Positions 5,413-10,119 of a stretch of DNA of 10,119 bases are shown here, piece after piece (position 1 is the first letter of the stretch; each line of letters starts with the position of its first letter). The position numbers and the translations under genes are program-made. The DNA lies in assembly GCA_900766055.1 (NCBI GenBank), contig CAAFTZ010000112.1, forward strand, positions 1 through 10,119, read 5' to 3'. Source of the stretch: an uncultured Parasutterella sp. (lineage in GTDB: Bacteria; Pseudomonadota; Gammaproteobacteria; Burkholderiales; Burkholderiaceae_F). The notes below the pieces were generated by a model. That model searched no databases. It saw nothing but the letters and a program-made list of their open reading frames with translations, and had not been told where the DNA came from.

Positions 5413-5886
5413 ATGGCTACTACATCTAAAAAAATGATGATCACCGACGTATTCGTCAACGGTGCATTTCAGGGTTGGAACATTGCTACACACTCCACGA
5501 TTCCTAACGTTTTGATGGCCTTCGTGATCATCAAAATGCTGAACATCTCCGGCGCTTTGGACTTCATCGGTACATGCCTCGGACCCGTTATGGCCATCTT
5601 CGGTCTGCCCGGCGAAGCTGCCATGATTCTGCTCGGCGGCTGGATGTCCATGGGCGGCGGTGTCGGTGTGGCAGTTGCTCTGTTCGACAAGGGCGCTGTT
5701 AACGGTACACAGCTCGCAATTGTGATTCCCGCTATTTACCTCATGGGTTCTCAGGTTCAATACATGGGCCGCTGCCTTGGCGTTATCGGCATCCAGGGTT
5801 CCGATATGTTCAAGATCATGGCCGTTCCTCCGATCGTCGCTTTGCTCTCTCTGTGGGTCATGCGCCTGGTCGTTCTGGGATCGTAA
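5413..5886 (+). CDS. yjiG: YjiG-like nucleoside-recognition (SpmB-type) membrane protein
   Basis: This 157-residue inner-membrane protein matches E. coli YjiG in length and position and belongs to the SpmB side of the nucleoside-recognition/Gate group. The early motif FVNGAFQGWNIATHSTIPNV (14-33) leads into membrane segments at about 32-46, 53-77, 100-117 and 136-155. Gly-rich GGWMSMGGGVGVAVAL (75-90) marks the Gate-type turn, and IPAIYLMGSQVQYMGR (105-120) the last conserved segment before the final helix. It should form a two-component membrane unit with the preceding YjiH-like protein, as SpmA and SpmB homologues do. The start has AAGGAG seven or eight bases upstream, directly after the double stop TAATAA of yjiH. 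iadA begins 31 bases after its stop. The substrate is unknown. Confidence 0.87.
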   Translation: MATTSKKMMITDVFVNGAFQGWNIATHSTIPNVLMAFVIIKMLNISGALDFIGTCLGPVMAIFGLPGEAAMILLGGWMSMGGGVGVAVALFDKGAVNGTQLAIVIPAIYLMGSQVQYMGRCLGVIGIQGSDMFKIMAVPPIVALLSLWVMRLVVLGS

Positions 5887-5917
5887 TCTGACGAACTTTC
5901 AAAGGATCTAGTAATCA

Positions 5918-7063
5918 ATGTCTACCGCAATTCTCTTTAAAAATGCAGATCTGTACGCTCCTGAACACAAGGGCATCAAACAGATTCTGACAGTCAATGA
6001 CAAGATCATTGCTGTGGAGGATGAAATCTCTGCCGACCTTCCTGGTTTGGAAGTGATCGATCTGAACGGCGCAATCGTTACGCCGGGTCTTATCGACCAG
6101 CATATTCACGTGACTGGCGGCGGCGGAGAGGGCGGTCCCCTGACACGCGCTCCGGAGCTTAACTTCTCCGAGCTCGTGGAAGGCGGAATCACTTCCTTTG
6201 TCGGTGTTTCCGGAACCGATAGCGAAACCCGTCCGATCGAAGCTCTTATGGCTAAGGTTCGCGCCTTAACCAAAGAAGGTGCTACCGGCTGGATGTGGAC
6301 TTCCAACTATCGTTATCCTCCGACAACTGTTACCGGCGACGTCCGTAAAGACCTTTTGACGATTCCCGAATGCTTGGGTGTGAAGATTGCCATGGGCGAC
6401 CATCGCTGCTCTTTCCCCACCACTCAGGAAGTTTTGAGAGTTCTTTCTGACTGCCGTGTCGGAGGCATGATCTGCGGACACGATTCTTATCTGCACGTTC
6501 ACCTCGGTGACCTGCCGATCGCTTTCCCGGCTTTCATGGAATGTGTAAAGATGGGAATGCCGATCAAGCACATTCGTCCGACTCACGTCGGTCGTCATCC
6601 TGAAGTTTTTGCTCAGGCTATTGCATTTACCAAAGCAGGCGGATACATCGATATCACGACCAGCGGCGGAAACTACATGGGCTCTGCAGCAGACGCTTTT
6701 GTAATGGCACTTAACGAAGGTGCTCCGATCGATCGTATTACGTTCTCTTCCGACGGCCACGGCTCTATGCCCCGTTTTGATAAGAACGGCGAAATGATCG
6801 GTCTGACGGTTTGCAAGGTTTCCGATAACCTGAAGATGCTTCAGGAACTTGCAGGCAAGATTGGTCTTGAAAAAGCCTTGCTGCCTTTGACACGCACCAT
6901 TGCCACGGCTCTTTGTCTGGAAAACAAGGGCGTGATCGAAGCCGGCAAAGACGCTGACCTCCTGGTCATGGACAAGGATCTCAAACCGATCCATCTGTTC
7001 ATGAAGGGACGCCAGGTCATGAAAGACTCCGAAGTTATCGTCAAAGGTGCCTTCGAAGAATAA
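5918..7063 (+). CDS. iadA: Isoaspartyl dipeptidase (beta-aspartyl dipeptidase)
   Basis: IadA hydrolyses beta-aspartyl (isoaspartyl) dipeptides left after breakdown of age-damaged proteins. It is a cytoplasmic binuclear zinc enzyme of the amidohydrolase superfamily. At 381 residues it is close to the E. coli enzyme (390). All metal ligands can be aligned: H62 and H64 in DQHIH, K156 (the carboxylated lysine, GVKIA), H195 (VHLGD), H223 (PTHVGRH) and catalytic D279 (SSDGHGS). The substrate residues E71 (GGGGEGGP), Y131, R163 (DHR), R226 and S283 are also kept, corresponding to E77, Y137, R169, R233 and S289 of E. coli. The C-terminal KDADLLVMD strand motif completes the small beta domain. ATG 5918 lies 11 bases after AAAGGA (5901-5906). 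It is the last gene of the yjiH-yjiG-iadA operon, the same order as in E. coli, and ends in a terminator. Confidence 0.95.
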   Translation: MSTAILFKNADLYAPEHKGIKQILTVNDKIIAVEDEISADLPGLEVIDLNGAIVTPGLIDQHIHVTGGGGEGGPLTRAPELNFSELVEGGITSFVGVSGTDSETRPIEALMAKVRALTKEGATGWMWTSNYRYPPTTVTGDVRKDLLTIPECLGVKIAMGDHRCSFPTTQEVLRVLSDCRVGGMICGHDSYLHVHLGDLPIAFPAFMECVKMGMPIKHIRPTHVGRHPEVFAQAIAFTKAGGYIDITTSGGNYMGSAADAFVMALNEGAPIDRITFSSDGHGSMPRFDKNGEMIGLTVCKVSDNLKMLQELAGKIGLEKALLPLTRTIATALCLENKGVIEAGKDADLLVMDKDLKPIHLFMKGRQVMKDSEVIVKGAFEE

Positions 7064-7086
7064 GCGTCAATTTCATTGATCTTATT

Positions 7087-7123
7087 AACCTCTCGGGTGT
7101 AAAAGCTCGGGAGGTTTTCTTTT
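7087..7123 (+). terminator. Intrinsic terminator of the yjiH-yjiG-iadA operon
   Basis: AACCTCTCG (7087-7095) pairs with CGGGAGGTT (7108-7116) in a 9-bp stem with one G-U pair and a 12-base loop. TTTTCTTTT (7115-7123) follows directly. It lies 24 bases after the iadA stop. Confidence 0.9.
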
Positions 7124-7280
7124 GCTCAAAGATTTTCCTAAAGAGATGCAAGAAAGATAATTCCTCTCGAAAACCCTAATCAACGGAAAAATTATTGGTT
7201 GCTGAATCTATTCAAAATCGCCATTACATGCCAATATAGGAAGATAAAAATCACCACAATTATTCCCATAGGAGTTCGGT

Positions 7281-9080
7281 ATGAATTTAAGACTAACCGC
7301 TCTGTCTGCATTGGTTGGTGTTTCGCTCGCCGCTTTTGCTCTGCCTTCTAATGCTTGTTTTACTGTGATTGTCGGAAAGAACGTTTCCGCAACCGGAGAA
7401 ATTCTTGTCGGCCATAACGAAGACAATGAAATGCGAATCATCACCAGCCAGTACTGGGTCGATCCTGCAACGCACGAAGAAGGAGATCTCATCGAATTTG
7501 AGCCGGCTGCAGCCAAAATCCCCCAAGTCAAAAAGACATTAGGTTTCTGGTGGTCTCAGACTTTGGCGCCGACCGGTTATTCCTTCTCTGACGGCTTTGT
7601 CAATGAAAAAGGTGTCGTCGTTGTGTCTAATAACTGCAATCAGACGATTGAAAAAGGCGAAAAGGTCAATGAAGGAGGTATTGGGTACGGTATTCGCCGC
7701 TTAATTGCCGAAAGGGCAACTTCTGCAAGAGACGGTGTCAATCTTGCAATTGATCTCGTTAAGAAATACGGATATTTCCAGGAAGGCCGAACTTACACGA
7801 TTGCGGATGCTAATGAAGCGTGGCAGCTGGTTCTTCTGCGCGGCAGCCGCTATGTTGCTCGAAAGGTTCAGGATGACGAAATCGCCTTCCTGGCCAATGC
7901 GATCAACATCACGAATATCGATCTGAAAGACACGGCCAATGTGATTGCGTCTCCGGATCTGATTGAAAACGCGATTAAGAAGGGCACCTACAAGCCGAAA
8001 GATCCGAAGAATTTCTCTGACTTTAATCTGAGAAAAGCCTACCAGCTCGATGAAAGGACATCAGCGGATTGGACGAAGGAACGCGTTCGCGTCTTGCTGA
8101 ACTACATCACCGGCAAAGATTACAAAGACGAGCATGCATTCCCGATGTCGATGAAACTTAAAAACAAAGTTTCTTACGAACAGGTCCGCCAGATGATTAG
8201 CGGCCACAGCAAGCATGAAGTCAGAAATTCCGGCTGGTATCACCAGGGCATGAACGACATCTGTAATATCGGAACTTATGACAGTGTTGTGTATGTGCTT
8301 CGGCAGAATCCGCTGTTTACGCTCGCCTGGAGAACAAACGGCAGACCGTCTCAGCAGTTCTCTTATCCTCAGTATCCATTGGCCGGCGCTGCGATCGGAC
8401 AAAACTTCATGGACCCGAAGACCGGAACGGCGGCACAGTTCCATGCCAAGCCGGAACAATTGTCCTATCGCGCCGACCGTCCGCTTTATACCTTCCTGGC
8501 AATGCAGAACTTCTTAGATTGGCAGCATCAGGATTATCCGATTTTTGCCAAGAACAAGAGGGCGTTTGAGAAGCAGGCTGCTGCCGAAGTTCACAAAGCA
8601 GACAAAGAAGGCAGAATGCTTTATCGTGTTGATCCGGCTAAAGCAAAAGCGTTCCTGCATGAGTTCAATAACTATTCCTTCCATAATGTGTTGCATGCCA
8701 CAGAGAAGGAATTGCATGACCTCCATCATCTCCCGATCATTATCAACAGCAAGGAGCTGAGCCAGAGTTCCGACGGTACCTTCACCGTGACAGCGCTTTC
8801 AACGCCTGAAGTCCACATGACGAGAGTCGATAAAGAAGCAACACGTTTCGGCTCTCCGTTCTCCAATGCGGATTTAGAAGTCAACCGTGAAATGCCGAAA
8901 CCGCTCAAAGTTGAGTTCTTAGACGTGAATAAAGACGGATTAAAAGACGCAGTCTTTACATTCCCGATCAAGACGGCGGTTGCATTTACAGTCCCGGATG
9001 TCGATACCGAACTCTATCTTTGGACAAAAGTCGGTAAGAAACGGCTTGCAGGTTTCGATGTCGTCAAAATCAAAAAATAA
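7281..9080 (+). CDS. Exported C69-family dipeptidase
   Basis: This 599-residue peptidase belongs to family C69 (PepD-like, N-terminal-nucleophile fold), whose members cleave dipeptides with broad specificity. Residues 1-25 form a Sec signal peptide: MNLRL, a hydrophobic core, then PSNA. Cleavage after A25 would expose C26 (CFTVIVGKNVSATGEILVGHNEDN region), the expected catalytic cysteine, so secretion and activation would coincide. GHNEDN (44-49) is the family hallmark. Further conserved-looking segments are YSFSDGFVNEKGVVVVSNNC (residues 99-118) and the WYHQGMNDICNIGTYDS area. The protein is longer than lactobacillus PepD (about 470), with a C-terminal extension containing DVNKDGLKD (548-556), a DxNxDGxxD calcium-loop pattern. 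SNAC is not a good lipobox, so a periplasmic soluble enzyme is more likely than a lipoprotein. ATG 7281 has GGAG (7271-7274) upstream. It may supply dipeptides for uptake and cytoplasmic IadA-type hydrolysis (inference). Confidence 0.92.
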   Translation: MNLRLTALSALVGVSLAAFALPSNACFTVIVGKNVSATGEILVGHNEDNEMRIITSQYWVDPATHEEGDLIEFEPAAAKIPQVKKTLGFWWSQTLAPTGYSFSDGFVNEKGVVVVSNNCNQTIEKGEKVNEGGIGYGIRRLIAERATSARDGVNLAIDLVKKYGYFQEGRTYTIADANEAWQLVLLRGSRYVARKVQDDEIAFLANAINITNIDLKDTANVIASPDLIENAIKKGTYKPKDPKNFSDFNLRKAYQLDERTSADWTKERVRVLLNYITGKDYKDEHAFPMSMKLKNKVSYEQVRQMISGHSKHEVRNSGWYHQGMNDICNIGTYDSVVYVLRQNPLFTLAWRTNGRPSQQFSYPQYPLAGAAIGQNFMDPKTGTAAQFHAKPEQLSYRADRPLYTFLAMQNFLDWQHQDYPIFAKNKRAFEKQAAAEVHKADKEGRMLYRVDPAKAKAFLHEFNNYSFHNVLHATEKELHDLHHLPIIINSKELSQSSDGTFTVTALSTPEVHMTRVDKEATRFGSPFSNADLEVNREMPKPLKVEFLDVNKDGLKDAVFTFPIKTAVAFTVPDVDTELYLWTKVGKKRLAGFDVVKIKK

Positions 9081-9103
9081 ATCTCAAAGATAAATAAACA
9101 AGA

Positions 9104-9140
9104 GATCCGGGAGCGGTAAAAGGCTGCTTCCGGATCCTTT
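9104..9140 (+). terminator. Hairpin between the dipeptidase and glycosylase-like genes
   Basis: GATCCGGGAGC (9104-9114) pairs with GCTTCCGGATC (9126-9136) in an 11-bp stem with one G-U pair and an 11-base loop. Only CTTT follows, so termination may be partial. The stem ends nine bases before the next start codon and contains the only purine-rich stretch (CCGGA) that could act as a ribosome site for it. Confidence 0.6.
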
Positions 9141-9145
9141 GATAT

Positions 9146-9904
9146 ATGGAAATGAAAAACCAAAGTCTGTTTTCAAAATACCGCTCAGTCATTGCTTCTT
9201 TTAAAGATGTGAAAGACAGGAAGGATCTTCTTCTGAAGGATTTCGGAGAAGAAAGGATCTATTACGCGCCGTTTGATTATGTCAATCCAAAGGCTCGTTT
9301 ATTCATCGTCGGTATTACGCCCGGCGAAGTCCAGATGGATAACATGCTAGCCGAAGCAGCGCGTCTGATTCATCGAGGTTTGTCAGACGATGAGATTCTG
9401 AGGCGATGCAAAGCAGTAGGAAGCTTCAGCGGACCGATGCGCAAGAATCTCGTTGAATTGATGGACGAGGTCGGAATTGCAGAATTCTTGGATATCGAAA
9501 CCACAGCGCAGTTGTTTTCAGACAAGCAAGATCTCGTGAACCTGACTTCTTGTATTCGATATCCGACTTTTGCCGTCAAAACCGGCAAAGAAACGAACTT
9601 CAATGCGGAAATTAAGCAGGGCACTCAATTATTTGATTTTGCCGCTCCGTTGACTCTGGAAGAATTGGATAAAGCGCCTAATGCAGTGCTGCTTCCGTTA
9701 GGTCCGAAAGTTCAGCATTATTTAGAAAAAGTCGTGAAGGACACCAGTTTCGAAAATCGTCTTCTGCCGGAACTTTCTCATCCGTCAGGCGCAAACGCAG
9801 AAAGAATCGCCTATTTCTTAGGCCGAAAAACCAAAGAAACACTGAGCAGCAGAACAAATCCCGAAAAATTGGATAACTCTAAGAAAAATATAAAAAAAAT
9901 TTGA
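9146..9904 (+). CDS. Uracil-DNA glycosylase-superfamily-like protein
   Basis: This is a 252-residue soluble protein. The layout resembles the uracil-DNA glycosylase superfamily. LFIVGITPGEVQM (52-64) stands where motif 1 (GINPG/GMNPG in MUG and SMUG1) is expected, NLTSCIRYP (132-140) resembles the middle N-x-x-K-C-R-P segment, VLLPLGPKVQHYL (181-193) the strand-helix before motif 2, and LSHPSGANAERI (210-221) motif 2 (HPSP/NPSG). The catalytic Asn of MUG/SMUG-type motif 1 is Thr (T58), and there are only two cysteines (C88, C136), so no Fe-S cluster as in families 4 and 5. It may therefore be a divergent glycosylase or a non-catalytic nucleic-acid-binding relative. A Lys-rich, likely disordered tail ends it (from about 228). 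The start is either ATG 9146 or ATG 9152; an in-frame stop at 9140-9142 excludes anything further upstream, and no good ribosome site is visible. Confidence 0.65.
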   Translation: MEMKNQSLFSKYRSVIASFKDVKDRKDLLLKDFGEERIYYAPFDYVNPKARLFIVGITPGEVQMDNMLAEAARLIHRGLSDDEILRRCKAVGSFSGPMRKNLVELMDEVGIAEFLDIETTAQLFSDKQDLVNLTSCIRYPTFAVKTGKETNFNAEIKQGTQLFDFAAPLTLEELDKAPNAVLLPLGPKVQHYLEKVVKDTSFENRLLPELSHPSGANAERIAYFLGRKTKETLSSRTNPEKLDNSKKNIKKI

Positions 9905-9959
9905 GGTCTTTAAAGGTAAGAGGCTCAAAATAACGCAAAAAATAGACGGATAAGACGCC

Positions 9960-9986
9960 CGGAAGGCTTGAATATCAGGCTTTCCG
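9960..9986. repeat. Hairpin downstream of the glycosylase-like gene
   Basis: CGGAAGGCTT (9960-9969) pairs with AGGCTTTCCG (9977-9986) across a 7-base loop, giving 10 bp with two G-U pairs. No T-tract follows, so it is not a standard terminator; it could stabilise the 3' end of the upstream transcript. Confidence 0.5.
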
Positions 9987-10007
9987 CCTAAAATTGAATG
10001 AAAATGA

Positions 10008-10075
10008 GACGCGTTTTAAGGCCTTAAAATCTTTTTTAGTGAACGTTTGTCGGAGAGGTTGCCTGAAAACGCGTC
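10008..10075. repeat. 15-bp inverted repeat with internal palindrome
   Basis: GACGCGTTTTAAGGC (10008-10022) and GCCTGAAAACGCGTC (10061-10075) are inverted copies with one mismatch, separated by 38 bases. A perfect 16-bp palindrome TTTTAAGGCCTTAAAA (10014-10029), followed by TCTTTTTT, overlaps the left arm. Read on the minus strand, the long stem is followed by TCATTTTCATT and could terminate a minus-strand gene. Two copies of an operator are the alternative. Confidence 0.5.
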
Positions 10076-10118
10076 AGCAATTCTTTGCTAAAAATGCGCC
10101 TAAGGCAACGGCGAGCAG
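10074..10118 (-). CDS. Possible C-terminus of a minus-strand gene (partial)
   Basis: On the minus strand, entering at the window edge, one frame reads LLAVALGAFLAKNC and stops with TGA at plus 10074-10076. The peptide looks like the last membrane helix of a transporter, and the stop touches the arm of the inverted repeat that could end its transcript. Fourteen codons are too few to be sure. Another minus frame stays open for 27 codons, and a plus frame starting with GTG at 10039 is also open to the edge. Confidence 0.3.
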   Translation of the reverse strand: MLAVALGAFLAKNC

Positions 10119-10119
10119 A

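Noticed and set aside
5305..5760. 151-codon minus-strand frame across the yjiH-yjiG junction
   Set aside because: It is antisense to two conserved membrane-protein genes, is Asn/His/Glu-rich and resembles no protein family.
6266..6994. 242-codon minus-strand open frame inside iadA
   Set aside because: It is antisense to a gene with every catalytic residue conserved, has no recognisable domain, and is explained by the codon bias of iadA.
7341..7361. C69 dipeptidase as a lipoprotein because Cys follows the signal peptide
   Set aside because: PSNAC lacks the Leu/Val at -3 of a lipobox, and the family needs this Cys as its free N-terminal nucleophile.
8061..8459. 132-codon minus-strand frame inside the C69 dipeptidase gene
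   Set aside because: It is the antisense of a complete, homologous gene with no ribosome site of its own.
9998..10027. Nine-codon leader-peptide-like ORF (MKMRRVLRP)
   Set aside because: It has no ribosome site, and no downstream gene is visible for it to control.
1..10119. CRISPR array, transposon ends, tRNA or rRNA genes
   Set aside because: No regularly spaced direct repeats, transposase-like frame, cloverleaf or rRNA-like segment was found on reading both strands.

Overview
The window looks like a chromosomal segment of a gut-type betaproteobacterium, most likely of the Sutterellaceae (Parasutterella/Turicimonas/Sutterella group). This is an inference. It rests on moderate G+C, Shine-Dalgarno led genes, an exported C69 dipeptidase and an E. 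coli-like yjiH-yjiG-iadA operon in a peptide- and amino-acid-oriented gene set. No rRNA, tRNA, insertion sequence or CRISPR array was seen.

Layout. Bases 1-81 appear to be the last codons of a plus-strand gene, followed at once by a small zinc-ribbon membrane protein (92-397). A perfect bidirectional hairpin separates these from two minus-strand genes: a 118-residue protein of unknown function (457-813) and a radical SAM enzyme most like the anaerobic heme-opening ChuW/HutW group (902-2371). The AT-rich divergent region 2372-2594 carries a Fur-box-like sequence and leads into a small cupin gene (2595-3008). A 12-bp bidirectional terminator separates the cupin from a minus-strand AEC-family transporter (3085-4050). 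Bases 4051-4665 have no convincing gene; the last 160 bases hold an array of dyads and hairpins just upstream of the next operon.

Bases 4666-7063 hold a three-gene operon in the E. coli order: YjiH-like and YjiG-like membrane proteins with nucleoside-recognition/Gate-type domains, then isoaspartyl dipeptidase IadA with its metal and substrate residues intact. A terminator closes the operon. A secreted C69-family dipeptidase follows (7281-9080), and then, past a hairpin that crowds its start codon, a protein resembling the uracil-DNA glycosylase superfamily (9146-9904). The last 215 bases contain hairpins, a 15-bp inverted repeat and possibly the end of a minus-strand gene.

Functional theme (inference): 4666-9080 joins peptide breakdown (a periplasmic C69 dipeptidase and a cytoplasmic isoaspartyl dipeptidase) with two membrane proteins that may move the substrate or product. 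This fits an asaccharolytic organism living on peptides and amino acids. The left part suggests anaerobic iron acquisition from heme. No complete new multi-gene system is evident. The best leads are the structured leader of the yjiH operon, the zinc-ribbon protein split by a membrane hairpin, the Fur-like site by the heme radical SAM gene, and the glycosylase-like protein with an altered catalytic motif.
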